From CBDBBY01 sp965203795 (lineage in GTDB: Bacteria; Pseudomonadota; Alphaproteobacteria; Rhodobacterales; Rhodobacteraceae): a stretch of DNA of 64,000 nucleotides. Within the stretch, counting starts at the first letter, position 1. Every line of letters begins with the position of its first letter. The translations under genes were made by a program, and so were the position numbers. This document shows, one piece after another, positions 46,692-56,762 of the stretch. Below the pieces are notes generated by a model. That model saw nothing but the letters and a program-made list of their open reading frames with translations. It was not told the DNA's origin and searched no databases. The DNA lies in contig OZ241915.1 of the NCBI GenBank assembly GCA_965203795.1, positions 2,976,001-3,040,000 of the forward strand, given 5' to 3'.

Positions 46692-49379
46692 ATGATGGAA
46701 AATCCCTTTGTGGCCGTCACTTCGGCTGGTGCCAAGTTTTACAAGTGCGCTCTGCAAGTTAACCCTGCCCATTACAGCGGAACCTACCGCGGGCAAGAAA
46801 CGGTGCTTGACGAAAAAAGCTACGCGAAGGAGCTGGTTCGCAAGGCGGCAGACAACGGCGTGAACGTGCTGGCCGTAACGGATCACAATCACGTCGGAGG
46901 CGTAGACGCTATCCGAATTGAAGCGGCAAGCCGGGGAATCATAGTCATTCCTGGCTTTGAGTTGGTTTCAAAAGATGGGGTGCACGTGCTTTGCCTGTAT
47001 CCGTTGGAAGCAACGCAAGATGAGCTGGGCCGTCATTTGGGCGGATTCGGAATCAAGTCCACTGCGCCGTCCAGCATTAATTCAGATAGCTCGTTTTCAG
47101 ACATTGTCGAACAGGTTGCAGAAGATGATGGAATAGCGATTGCCGCGCATGTCACAAACAACGGCGGATTGCTACGAATGCTGTCGGGAGAAACTCGAAT
47201 AAAGGCATGGAAAGACCAGAACCTTCTTGCCGTACAGATTCCGGGTGCCGTCGATGATCTTCCCCAAAAATTCCGGTCGATAGTTCGAAACAAGGACGGG
47301 AGTTATCGGCGGGACTTCGCTCCCGAGTCGGATCTTGCAATTGCCGTCGTGAATGCGCGCGACGTAGCGTCGCCGGAAGACATTTCATGTCTAGCCGCAA
47401 CCTGCTGGATCAAGATGTCTGAAGTCGGTATAGAAGGCTTGCGGCAAGCATTTCTTGATCCCGGTTCCCGGATTCGGCTGAACAGCGAATCTGCAACTGT
47501 TGACCATGCGGAAATTTCTATGATCGCTTGGCAGGGCGGGTTTCTCGATGGCAGCGCTACGCGCCTGAACCCGAACCTGAATGTGCTTGTGGGCGGGCGC
47601 GGCGCCGGTAAGTCAACGGTTGTCGAGAGTCTGCGAATTGTGTTCGGATTGGAACCTCTCGGCGACGAAGCGCGCGAAAGCTCTGAAGGAATTCGCCAGA
47701 ACGTGCTTCGAAACGGTACGAAAATTTCGCTGCTTGTCAAATCCACGCGCCCAACTACACGAGAATACAGAATCGAACGAACAATTCCAAATCCTCCGAT
47801 TGTACGCGATGGCACTAGTGGGGACTTGCTTGACATTGCGCCCAAGGACATTTTTCCCGGCGTTGAAGTGTACGGGCAGCACGAAATTTCAGAACTAGCG
47901 AAGAATGCTGAAAAGCGGACGCAGCTTATTCGGAGGTTTATGGTTGAGGATGACAAGTTCGGCAGTTGGAAGGACAGGCTGCGTCGCGAGTTGGACAAGT
48001 CGAAAGTAAGAATTGTTGAAACTAGTGAGGAGCGGCTGCAGGCTGAAGAGAGTTTGGCAGAACTGCCAGCGTTAGAAGAAACGCTAAAACGATACGAAAG
48101 TTCCGGTCTGGAGCAGGACCTGAAGGAGCAGAGTCAGGTGGTCAGCGAGGAGCGCAAACTATCCACTGTCTCCGAACGGATGGAACCGTTCTACGAGGGC
48201 TTGAATGTGTTGCGGCAGGAACTGCCGATTGAGCGAACTTTTCTTTCCGAAAAGCTGCTTAAGGATCTTCCTGGAAAGGCAATTCTGCAGGACGCTGACA
48301 AAATTCTCGAAAAACTAAGCGACAAAATAGAGCAGCACGCGATGGGGCTCGAGACGTCTCTTGATGAAGCCAGCACCGAAATGCGAGTTATCCGGGAGCA
48401 ATTTGAATCCCGTAAGCGCCAAGTTCAATCCGATTATGAAAAAAAACTTAGGCAACTGCAAAAGTTAAGTATCGACGGAGACGAATTCATCAAACTTCGG
48501 CGCAAAATTGAATCCCTTGGATCAATCAAGAAACGATTGGAGGATATCGAGCGCACAAACGCAGGCTTTAAAGAGCATCGTCGTAAACTGTTGGCGGAGT
48601 GGGCGGAAGCCAAAAGGAGTGAGTTCAAAGCATTGGAGCGTGCAGGCAAGCGCGTTACACGGAATCTGAGCGGACGGGTTCGCGTCAGCATCGATTACGC
48701 GGGGAATCGTGAATCTCTATTACAAACCTTGCAATGCGCCGTGGGAGGAAGATTAGCGGAATCAAAAGAAGCCTTGAGCAAGGCCGATCACTTTTCGCCT
48801 GAAGAGTTTGTCAAAGCGTGCCGAGATGGTGCAGAGGCGCTAATTAAAAAATTCCGCATTCCGAAAAGTCAAGCCACACGGATCGCCCAAATGTCGGAAG
48901 AAGAGTTAATGTCGATCGAGGTCCTTGAATTCCCTCCAACGACGAAGGTCGAGCTCAACATTGCGCGGGAAAACGAAGACGAAGTGTGGCGGTCTCTTGA
49001 TCAGTTGTCCACAGGACAAAAGGCGACCGCAATACTTTTGCTGCTGCTGCTTGATTCCGATTCTCCACTGGTGATCGATCAGCCCGAAGACGATTTGGAC
49101 AATCGGTTTATCACGGAAGGAATCGTGCCTCTTGTTCGTCGTGAAAAGAAGATGCGGCAGCTCATCTTTTCTACACATAATGCAAATATTCCGGTTCTTG
49201 GAGACGCGGAATTGATAGTGGGTCTCACCGCATCCGGCGAAGGCGAAAGCGGAAACGCCAAAATCTTTCCTAAACATGTAGGCTCGATTGATGTCGCGCC
49301 GGTCAGGGAACTTATCGGGGAGCTTCTAGAGGGCGGCGAAGAAGCATTCGAGCGCCGTCGCCGAAAATACGGCTTCTGA
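46692..49379 (+). CDS. PHP-domain plus SMC-like ATPase (TrlF/Ppl-like)
   Basis: An 895-residue protein. Residues 1-240 form a PHP phosphoesterase domain: LQVNPAHYSGT, TDHNHVGG (about 60-67), IVIPGFEL and IAAHVTN carry metal-binding His/Asp residues. An SMC/RecN-type ATPase follows: Walker A VGGRGAGKSTVVE (about 298-310), QHEISELA Q-loop, long coiled coil (about 420-690), QLSTGQKATAILLLLL signature and LVIDQPEDDLDN Walker B, ending with IFSTHNANIPV. I recall this as the TrlF-family ATPase group and the architecture of the defence protein Ppl. Starts 46692 and 46695 are both ATG behind AGAGG. It stands alone between transposon debris and an unknown membrane protein. Confidence 0.88.
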   Translation: MMENPFVAVTSAGAKFYKCALQVNPAHYSGTYRGQETVLDEKSYAKELVRKAADNGVNVLAVTDHNHVGGVDAIRIEAASRGIIVIPGFELVSKDGVHVLCLYPLEATQDELGRHLGGFGIKSTAPSSINSDSSFSDIVEQVAEDDGIAIAAHVTNNGGLLRMLSGETRIKAWKDQNLLAVQIPGAVDDLPQKFRSIVRNKDGSYRRDFAPESDLAIAVVNARDVASPEDISCLAATCWIKMSEVGIEGLRQAFLDPGSRIRLNSESATVDHAEISMIAWQGGFLDGSATRLNPNLNVLVGGRGAGKSTVVESLRIVFGLEPLGDEARESSEGIRQNVLRNGTKISLLVKSTRPTTREYRIERTIPNPPIVRDGTSGDLLDIAPKDIFPGVEVYGQHEISELAKNAEKRTQLIRRFMVEDDKFGSWKDRLRRELDKSKVRIVETSEERLQAEESLAELPALEETLKRYESSGLEQDLKEQSQVVSEERKLSTVSERMEPFYEGLNVLRQELPIERTFLSEKLLKDLPGKAILQDADKILEKLSDKIEQHAMGLETSLDEASTEMRVIREQFESRKRQVQSDYEKKLRQLQKLSIDGDEFIKLRRKIESLGSIKKRLEDIERTNAGFKEHRRKLLAEWAEAKRSEFKALERAGKRVTRNLSGRVRVSIDYAGNRESLLQTLQCAVGGRLAESKEALSKADHFSPEEFVKACRDGAEALIKKFRIPKSQATRIAQMSEEELMSIEVLEFPPTTKVELNIARENEDEVWRSLDQLSTGQKATAILLLLLLDSDSPLVIDQPEDDLDNRFITEGIVPLVRREKKMRQLIFSTHNANIPVLGDAELIVGLTASGEGESGNAKIFPKHVGSIDVAPVRELIGELLEGGEEAFERRRRKYGF

Positions 49380-49530
49380 GCATGAGAATATGCTTTCCAA
49401 TTTACCAAACGCGCAACAATTATCCAGTCCAGATGCGAACACGTGCAAGTTCCTTGAAATAAGGCCAAGGCATGTCGTTCAAGCGGCCACTACGCATCCT
49501 TCGGTGAATGGGACTGTTTATTCCGAGCGA

Positions 49531-50298
49531 CTAACGTTCTGATGGATTCGAGGCCGAATCGACGGTCTCCGCGCGTCGTGAACGATCTTCGGCCCGGTAC
49601 TCGCGGTAGCCCAGCAGCTCGTCCGCCCAGCGGAACTCTGTTTCGTGGTCGTCTTCGTCGCCCAAATACTCCGCCACCTGCGCCGCTCCCAGCTCGACCT
49701 TCATCAGCTTCATGATGTCGGTGACCGTGAACAGCTCGCGTCGGCCGTCATTCCCGATCCGTTCCTCGAAGTGCTCGTCGAACACTTCGAATTTCGATTC
49801 GGGCACTTCGTCCACCAGCCCGAACAGTTGAAGCTGAAGAACGAAGCCGCAAATGCTCTGTCCAAGATCCAATTCGCCCGCGTGCGCCGGATTCCTCCTC
49901 GTCAGCAGCGTCACAATCAGGGCAAGCTCTTCAAGCTTCCCTAGCTCGTCGGCGGTGAGCTTCCCGTCCAGCGCGGCGGAGATATAGGTTGCAATGAATT
50001 CCCTGTACAGCCGCAGCTTCGTTTCAAATACTTTCGTCCGGCTCTCCGTGGCGGAACGGTGCGCCTGCTGCAGCGTGCCTTGGCGGCGGATCAGAAGCAT
50101 CGTGATCATGACCGTAATGATCGATCCCAGCATCGCCGCGAGGATTTCGGTCGCGAAGTCGCTCAGCGCGAAATCGAAGAAGCCCTTGAAGAACAGGAAC
50201 ACCGACAGGCACAGGAGCGCCGCTGCCAGCATCAGCAGGGCATCAGCTGTCCCTTTGCCGACGATTCTTGTGCGGCCACCGGCAGCGTCGCGCGGCAT
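49531..50298 (-). CDS. Two-helix membrane protein of unknown function
   Basis: A 255-residue protein with hydrophobic segments at about 19-41 and 48-69, then a long soluble region that begins as an amphipathic helix (RRQGTLQQAHRSATESRTKVFETKLRLYREFI). The layout resembles small membrane proteins seen near defence genes, in which a helix pair is followed by a basic coiled helix, but I cannot name a family. Start ATG 50298 is the only good one before helix 1. It is convergent with the PHP-ATPase gene. Confidence 0.65.
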   Translation of the reverse strand: MPRDAAGGRTRIVGKGTADALLMLAAALLCLSVFLFFKGFFDFALSDFATEILAAMLGSIITVMITMLLIRRQGTLQQAHRSATESRTKVFETKLRLYREFIATYISAALDGKLTADELGKLEELALIVTLLTRRNPAHAGELDLGQSICGFVLQLQLFGLVDEVPESKFEVFDEHFEERIGNDGRRELFTVTDIMKLMKVELGAAQVAEYLGDEDDHETEFRWADELLGYREYRAEDRSRRAETVDSASNPSER

Positions 50299-50524
50299 GA
50301 TCTTGCTCCGATGCGGTTTCCGGTCGCAGGGACGATTGAATTGCGCCCGCGCAAGACGGACGAACTAACCGAAACGCCGTGCGTTGCGCAATGGCGTGCG
50401 GTTTCGGCTTGGCCGCGCCGCTCCCGGCGACCCGGCACCCGACTTGCAGCAGCGTTTGCGCGGCGGCGCGGCCGGATTCATCCTTGTGTTCTCGCTCAAG
50501 CGCGCTTTTCAGCACCGCCGAAGC

Positions 50525-52051
50525 TCAGTCCAGAAGAATATTGAACTTGCGTCGAATTGCCTCGTCGGCATCGGCGCTCAGGTATTCCGGCCTATGGTCC
50601 TCCAGTATCTTCCGGGCTCGAGCGCGCGCCCGTTCCCGGATATCAAGCGCCCCGCGCTCAGACCAGGCTGCCGGCGCCTCCCGGTCCGCCAGTTCGGGAT
50701 AGAAGTAGTCGCGCTCCATGGACCGGAGGGTGTCATCGCTCCCGAGGAAGTGACCGCTCTCCAAGACGGAACGGCAGATCGAGTCGAAATCCAACGTATC
50801 CGCGGAAACCTCTATCCCCCGGACAACCCGGTAGACGCTGGAAATCATTTCGTCGTCGAGCACGAATGCCTCGAAGGAAGCGCCGAGGAGCGCCGACATC
50901 ATGCCCGAGCTTTCGTAGATCATGTTCCCGCCCGCAAGCGCGGCCGCCGCGGCGGAAATCCCCTTTTCCATCCCCATCTGCGCGTCCACGGCCTTCGCGT
51001 CGCTCATGGAGGACGCGACGCCGGACGGCATGCCCAGCCAGTTGGACAGCTGGGCGCTTGCCGCATTCAGAAGCGCGGTTTCACCGCCGCCGCCCGAAAA
51101 CGCCCCTGTGCGCAGATCAATCACGAAAGGCCAATTCGAGAACACCATCGGGTATCCCGGCTTGAACACGTTCACCATCATCAGCGCAGCAATCGTTTCC
51201 GCGAGCGACGCGGCGAGGAATGCGGCCGGAGTCGCCGGCGCTGTGGCGCCCGACTGCGCGGCGGTGATGCAGCTGAGCGGAACATTGCGCCTGACGCACT
51301 CGGCGGCGACGTCGACCGCGTCCTTTCCGAAGCGGAAAGGGGAAATGATCGCGCTGACGTGCGCGGCGCACCAAGGCCGCTTGGAAAAGCGCCCTTCGCC
51401 CCCTTCGGCGATATCGAACATTTCGACGACGGGAGCGACATGGTCCCAAGTGAAGAAGGATGTCGCGATCGGCTTGGTAGTTCCCCGGATCAGCGCGTAC
51501 GCGGTGTTGACGTCCAGATCGAGGACATCCGGCACATCCGTAGCCACGCAGCAGCGAGTGAACCAGGCGACGTTCTTCAGCCGATCCTGGAGCCGGGTGA
51601 AATCGTAGAGATCCCTTAGCGTGGAAGGGCGGTACTGTCCCGTTTCCAGATCCAGAGTCTGCACCGCTGCGCCGCCCGTGCCGAAATACGCCCTCGACCC
51701 TCCGATTTCTATGCTCCTGTCCGGATCGCGCCCGTGGAGGGTGATGGATTTTGCGGCGCCAGCGATGAAATCCTCGACCATTGATCGCGGATAGCAAATC
51801 CGGCCGGACTCGGTTCGAACCGCACCGCTCGCAATGAAGCACCGGGCAAGGTCGTCGGGGCACTCGCCCATTCCAAGCTCGTCCAGTAGCCTCAGCGCGG
51901 CATCCAGGATCAGGCGCATTTCGGATTCTGAAAGCGGCGCGTAACGGCCCCCTTTCGGACCCGGCGGGGCCGGGTCGGCACTTCTCTCGCCGCTGGACCG
52001 GAGCGCCACCCGCGCCGCTCTGCCGCCGGACCTTGCCGAACTCCGTGCCAT
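50525..52051 (-). CDS. MttB-family (trimethylamine methyltransferase-like) protein
   Basis: A 508-residue homologue of MttB. YAPLSESEMRLILDAALRLLDELGMGE at the N-terminus, GSRAYFGTGGAAVQTLD (about 118-134) and GATAPATPAAFLAASLAETI (about 275-294) follow the family. No in-frame TAG is used, so it is a non-pyrrolysine member, like the glycine-betaine or proline-betaine demethylases. A corrinoid partner is not encoded nearby. It is divergent from a dimethylglycine-dehydrogenase-like gene across a 127-base gap, which supports a role with methylated amines. Confidence 0.9.
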   Translation of the reverse strand: MARSSARSGGRAARVALRSSGERSADPAPPGPKGGRYAPLSESEMRLILDAALRLLDELGMGECPDDLARCFIASGAVRTESGRICYPRSMVEDFIAGAAKSITLHGRDPDRSIEIGGSRAYFGTGGAAVQTLDLETGQYRPSTLRDLYDFTRLQDRLKNVAWFTRCCVATDVPDVLDLDVNTAYALIRGTTKPIATSFFTWDHVAPVVEMFDIAEGGEGRFSKRPWCAAHVSAIISPFRFGKDAVDVAAECVRRNVPLSCITAAQSGATAPATPAAFLAASLAETIAALMMVNVFKPGYPMVFSNWPFVIDLRTGAFSGGGGETALLNAASAQLSNWLGMPSGVASSMSDAKAVDAQMGMEKGISAAAAALAGGNMIYESSGMMSALLGASFEAFVLDDEMISSVYRVVRGIEVSADTLDFDSICRSVLESGHFLGSDDTLRSMERDYFYPELADREAPAAWSERGALDIRERARARARKILEDHRPEYLSADADEAIRRKFNILLD

Positions 52052-52178
52052 TCGTGCTCCCGTGCGTTTCCGCGCCGCGCGATTGACGCCTGCGCAGGTT
52101 CCAAGAATATCCGATTGCCGGAACGGTCAATATCGACGATCCGGCATCCGGGATATCGCCACGAAGCAGAGGCAGCGG

Positions 52179-54593
52179 ATGACGCGGCACGCGAGAATCG
52201 CGATCATTGGCGGCGGCATCGCAGGCTGCTCGACGCTCTATCATCTCGCCGAGGAAGGGCAGTCGGACGCCGTGCTTCTCGAAAGGGACGAGCTAACCTC
52301 GGGCACGACTTGGCACTCAGCGGCCCAAGTCACCAACTTCGGAACGAACCAGACCATGATCGGATTGAAGTCGCATTCGATCCGACTCTACGGCGAACTG
52401 GCTTCAGATCCTGAATTCCCTGTCGGGTATCATTACGGCGACGGCGGAATTCGCCTCGCCAGCACTTCCGACCACATGGACGGCTACGCGCACTTCGCGT
52501 CGATGGCGAAAGACATGGGCGTGGAGTTCGAGGTGATCGGGCCTGAGGAATGCGCAAAGCGGCATCCGCTGCTCGCGCGTAACGGCCTTGCGGGAGGCCT
52601 TTGGGACCCGCATGACGGCGACATCGATCCTTCGCAGCTCTGCCATGCTCTCGCCCGCAGGGCGAGAAGCGCCGGCGCATCCGTGCTGCAGGGCGTCGAG
52701 GCGCAGCGCATTTCCCGTTCGCGCTCCGGGGAATGGATCATCGATACGTCCGGCGGGCAGGTTGTCTGCGAAATCCTGGTGATCGCCGCGGGATACCGCG
52801 TGAACGAGGTGGCATCGATGATCGGCGTCAGCCTGCCGGTGGTTTCGATGGAGCACCAGTACCTGATCACCGAGCCGATTCCGGAGATCGCCCAAGCCGG
52901 ACGGCGCCTCCCGCTCATCCGATGCCCCGCGGACGATTTCTATTGCAGGCAGGAGAAGCAGGGGCTTCTCGTGGGATTCTACGAGCAGGATTGCCGACTC
53001 TGGGGAATGGACGGCATAGATCCGGCCTTTACGAAGGCATTGTGCCCGGACGATTTGGAACGGATCACGGATTGCATGGAAGGCGCCCTTGAACGCCTCC
53101 CGGCCTTGCGGAACGCCGGCATCCAGTCGGTCGTCAACGGGCCGATCACCTACTCGGCGGACGGACTGCCGCTGGTCGGACCGGTGCCCGGCCGTGCCAA
53201 CGCTTACTGCATCGTCGGCCTCAGAGCGGGCGTGGGCGAAGGCGGCGGGCATGGGTGGCTGCTCGCCCAGCAGATCATCCACGGGGAAGCCGTCTACGAC
53301 ACGTGGTGCATCGACCCACGACGCTTCGGACCGCATGCGGACGCGAAGCATTGCGCCTTGAAGGCTGTCGAAGACTACCGCAACGAGTTCCGATTCCACA
53401 TGCCGCACGAGCACCGGCCCGCTGGACGCCGTGCCCGCCGCACCGCCATGACCTCGGAAATGGAACGGCGGCGCGCGGAATTGGCGCCCCTGAACGGCTG
53501 GGAGCGGGCCGACTACTTCAAGCCTGACTCGGCCTTTGAAGAGCGGCTGTCATTCCGCCACAGCAATGCCCATTCCGTCATAGGCGACGAAGTGGCGAAC
53601 GTTCGAAGCAATGTCGGGATGTCTGAAATCAGCGGCTTCACCCGGATCGAAATCGAAGGGCGTGACGCCGCGAACTGGCTCGGCCGCCTGTCCTGCTCCA
53701 GAATTCCGGAAAGAGAGGGACGCGTATCCCTTTGCTACTTTCTGAACCGGCACGGCAATGTGAAATGCGAAGCGACGATTGCCCGGATCGGCCGCAAGTA
53801 CTGGTACCTCGCCGCCGCGGCGGCGGAGGTCCATGATTTCGACTGGCTGGCGGGGTTTCTGCCCGGCGATGGTTCGATCCGCATCCGGAACGCGACTTCC
53901 GAACGGCATGCGATCGTGCTGGCGGGGCCCAGATCGCGGGAGGCGCTTTCATCGGCGACGAACGACGACGTTTCGGCATGCTCGCTCCGGCTGCGCGACG
54001 CCAAGCGGATCAGGCTTGGAGCGGCGCCCGCCACGGTCTATTGCCTGAGCTACTCGGGCGAGCTTGCGTTCGAACTCCATGTGCGGAACGAAGCGCTTCT
54101 CCCGGCGTGGCGCACGCTGGAGGCGGCGGGAGAACGGCATGGCATCCGGCCGTTCGGAATGCGCGCGGCGGAAAGCATGCGGATCGAAAAGGGCTACCGG
54201 CATTGGAAGGCCGAGCTGACGACCGAGCATGGCCCGGCGGAAGCCCGCCTCATGCGGTTCGTGCACCTCGGGAAGAATTTCGTCGGGAAAGACTCGCTGG
54301 AGCGGAACCTCGCTTCCAAGCCGCGGCGGCGGCTCGTCACTCTGACAATCGACTGCGACGCGGCGTCGCCTCAGCCGGGGGATTGCATCCTTGAAGCGGG
54401 AAAGCCAGTCGGCACCGTGACCTCCGCCGCGTACGGCTTCCGCACGGGGATCAACCTTGCGCTGGCATATGTGGACACCGCTGCGGCGGTGATCGGGACG
54501 GAGCTTAACGTCGAATTCATTGGAGAACGGTTCCCGGCCCGGGTCATTCCCGACTGCCCGTACGACCCGGACGGCCTAAGAATGCGGCAATAA
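52179..54593 (+). CDS. Dimethylglycine/sarcosine dehydrogenase-like FAD oxidoreductase with GcvT domain
   Basis: An 804-residue fusion. Residues 1-375 are a DAO-type FAD oxidoreductase (ARIAIIGGGIAGCSTLYHLA, then SGTTWHSAAQVTNFGTN). A linker FAD-dependent-oxidoreductase domain follows, then a GcvT-type folate-binding domain (from about 430) with LSCSRIPEREGRVSLCYFLN and MRAAESMRIEKGYRHWKAEL. Such enzymes oxidatively demethylate dimethylglycine or sarcosine and pass the one-carbon unit to tetrahydrofolate. ATG 52179 precedes the FAD motif; AGAGGCAG lies just before it. Confidence 0.92.
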   Translation: MTRHARIAIIGGGIAGCSTLYHLAEEGQSDAVLLERDELTSGTTWHSAAQVTNFGTNQTMIGLKSHSIRLYGELASDPEFPVGYHYGDGGIRLASTSDHMDGYAHFASMAKDMGVEFEVIGPEECAKRHPLLARNGLAGGLWDPHDGDIDPSQLCHALARRARSAGASVLQGVEAQRISRSRSGEWIIDTSGGQVVCEILVIAAGYRVNEVASMIGVSLPVVSMEHQYLITEPIPEIAQAGRRLPLIRCPADDFYCRQEKQGLLVGFYEQDCRLWGMDGIDPAFTKALCPDDLERITDCMEGALERLPALRNAGIQSVVNGPITYSADGLPLVGPVPGRANAYCIVGLRAGVGEGGGHGWLLAQQIIHGEAVYDTWCIDPRRFGPHADAKHCALKAVEDYRNEFRFHMPHEHRPAGRRARRTAMTSEMERRRAELAPLNGWERADYFKPDSAFEERLSFRHSNAHSVIGDEVANVRSNVGMSEISGFTRIEIEGRDAANWLGRLSCSRIPEREGRVSLCYFLNRHGNVKCEATIARIGRKYWYLAAAAAEVHDFDWLAGFLPGDGSIRIRNATSERHAIVLAGPRSREALSSATNDDVSACSLRLRDAKRIRLGAAPATVYCLSYSGELAFELHVRNEALLPAWRTLEAAGERHGIRPFGMRAAESMRIEKGYRHWKAELTTEHGPAEARLMRFVHLGKNFVGKDSLERNLASKPRRRLVTLTIDCDAASPQPGDCILEAGKPVGTVTSAAYGFRTGINLALAYVDTAAAVIGTELNVEFIGERFPARVIPDCPYDPDGLRMRQ

Positions 54594-54668
54594 GCCCCAA
54601 GGCGGGTTGGAGCGGGCTCACAGGCCGGCGAGCCGCCGCATCGGCGTCGAAACCGCACTTCATGTGCG

Positions 54669-55439
54669 TCACAGCCGGATCCGTCGGAGGTACGCCGCGG
54701 ATCGCGCGGCGAACGCCTTCCAGTCCGCAGGGTTGTCATGCTCCACCACCAGGTGGTCGACATTCGTGCTCCTGATCGCGTCCGCCAGCGACGGCCAGTC
54801 GATCAGACCGTCGCCGACGGCGGTCCAGCCGTCCTCCTCCGCAACGCCGTCCGGAGCCATGTCCTTGATGTGGATCGCGGATATCCGTTCGCGATGCCGA
54901 TCCAGTTCTGAATGGATGTCAGCGCCAGCGCGGACCACCCAGCCGCAGTCGATTTCGAATCCTATCGAATCCCCGGCACCTTCGAACAGGCGGTCGATCG
55001 GCAGCGATCCGTCTGGCAGCCGCGCGTACTCCCTGTCATGGTTGTGCCACAAAACCTGGAGCCCACGGTTCGCCAAGGTTTCGCCTGCGGCCCTCAGGGC
55101 GCGCCCCATCCCGATCCAGAAGCCTGGCTGATCCGCCCCCGAATTCGATGGAACCGCCGGCACGATCAGGCGGTTCGCGCCGAGGATCGAGGCGCAGTTG
55201 GAATAACGGCCCGGATCCTTCTTCAAACCCTCAAGCGGAACATGCATCCCGAAGCAACCGAGGCCTGCGGCATCAAGTGAACGCCGAAGCGCCGCCGGAT
55301 TTTCCAGATAGGCGGCGGGCCAGGGCTCCACCGCATCGTACCCTGCGTCTTTGAGATGCGGCAGCTGCTCGTCGACCGGCAGGAACTTCCGGGCCGAGTA
55401 CAGCTGGAACGACAACAAATGACGTTCGATGCTTGCCAC
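54669..55439 (-). CDS. Sugar phosphate isomerase/epimerase-like TIM barrel
   Basis: A 256-residue AP-endonuclease-2-type TIM barrel: LSFQLYSARKFLPVDEQLPHLKDAGYDAVE at the start, VLWHNHDREYARL (about 129-141), GFEIDCGWVVRAG and ISAIHIKDM with metal-binding Glu/His/Asp. Substrate unknown. Its start lies 89 bases from the left end of the inverted-repeat element. Confidence 0.87.
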   Translation of the reverse strand: MASIERHLLSFQLYSARKFLPVDEQLPHLKDAGYDAVEPWPAAYLENPAALRRSLDAAGLGCFGMHVPLEGLKKDPGRYSNCASILGANRLIVPAVPSNSGADQPGFWIGMGRALRAAGETLANRGLQVLWHNHDREYARLPDGSLPIDRLFEGAGDSIGFEIDCGWVVRAGADIHSELDRHRERISAIHIKDMAPDGVAEEDGWTAVGDGLIDWPSLADAIRSTNVDHLVVEHDNPADWKAFAARSAAYLRRIRL

Positions 55440-55984
55440 CGTTCAACTCTCCCTTGGGCGCGCGTCGGCAATGCGCGCGCCGCACTTCGACGCAGCGTCG
55501 CGGAGTGTCAACGGGCCTTGTGCGGGAGGGTGCATCCCAATTTCCGTGGCATTGCGGCTGCACCGCGACGATCCCCGCAATCGAGGAAGTCGAGCCGAAG
55601 GCTGCTTGCGACGCGGAATTCGACGGCGGGGAGGGCACCGGCGCGCGCTTTCGATCAGCGGCGCTCCGCACGACCCGAAGCTTGAGAGGCCCCGAAGGCA
55701 GCGCCGGAAAACGACGCGAACCGCCCGAGACCAACAACACGCCGAAGCAGCGGCCGGAAACCATGGTGGAAACCGCCAAGCCAGCCCGATACCCTGCCAG
55801 ACGAATCGAACAGGAGAAAAGACCCCGACAGTCCAGAATGTATTGAACCCAATCAGTGAATTGACGGCGGACATGAAGCACCCTACGTTCGGGCCGGTAT
55901 TCAACCGTTCGCGCCGACAGGCCGCGCGGTGCGGCCTGCGTCTTGCCAAGCGCCGACGATTTCTCTTGCGACGGGGTGCAGGCG

Positions 55985-56365
55985 ATGAGCGAGCAAACGT
56001 TGGCAGCGGTGTCCGAGCGGTTGGCGAGGCACGAGGAACGGATGAACACGCATCAGGCGACGCAGGAAAGCGCCATGGACCGGCTGCGCGCCGACATGGC
56101 GAAGCGGGACGCCGACATGGCGAAGCGGGATGCCGAGCGGGATGCCGACATGGCGAAGAGGGATGCCGAATTGGCGAAGCGGGATGCCGAACGGGATGCC
56201 GACATGGCGAAGAGGGATGCCGAATTGGCGAAGCGGGATGCCGCCCGCGATGTCGACATGGCGAAGCGCGACAAGGACAACGCGCGATGGCTGATCGGCA
56301 TGTGGGTCGCTGCAGTCATCGTCCTAGGCACCTTCTTGAGCGCCTTGATCACCTGGCCGTCCTGA
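55985..56365 (+). CDS. Coiled-coil repeat protein with C-terminal membrane anchor
   Basis: A 126-residue protein starting MSEQTLAAVSERLARHEER. A heptad-like tract follows (about 38-98) made of ADMAKRD, AERD and AELAKRD units repeated in tandem at DNA level. It ends with a transmembrane helix (WLIGMWVAAVIVLGTFLSALI, about 105-124). The tract is almost purely Ala/Asp/Lys/Arg/Glu/Met, an ideal charged single helix or coiled coil. Similar short anchored coiled-coil proteins occur in alphaproteobacteria and prophages; function unknown. It lies inside the inverted-repeat element and may be its passenger. Confidence 0.7.
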   Translation: MSEQTLAAVSERLARHEERMNTHQATQESAMDRLRADMAKRDADMAKRDAERDADMAKRDAELAKRDAERDADMAKRDAELAKRDAARDVDMAKRDKDNARWLIGMWVAAVIVLGTFLSALITWPS

Positions 56366-56762
56366 TTCCGGAGCAATGCCTGCGTTCGCAAGCCGAAGAC
56401 ACAGGCACGGCATCCGCGTTTTCCGCTCGCCGCAAGGCATGCCGTTTCAACTCCGATCGGCGACATTGCCGATGCAGTTCGCGTGCGGATCGATCATGCG
56501 TTCCCGTCTTTTCCGGCGCGGCCTGCCCGCTCATCGGGTCGGCAGACTCCGCCGGCGCAATCGCGCCGAGCGGATTATGATTGGGTTCGGATGTCTCAAG
56601 CGCTCCGCTTGGCGCAGCGGGGCGCAGGCCGCGCAAGCTTTTGCACGCTTGGAACGGCAAGGAGACCTGTGACGGCGCATCCAATTTTCGGGGAGCGGCG
56701 AGCCTGTTCCGAGGGCTCGGGCGTCGGCCGCGCTCGGCGTCCCGGGGGCTGCAAACATGCTT

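Noticed and set aside
50525..52051. Pyrrolysine-containing MttB
   Set aside because: The frame runs 508 codons without an in-frame TAG, so it is a non-pyrrolysine homologue.
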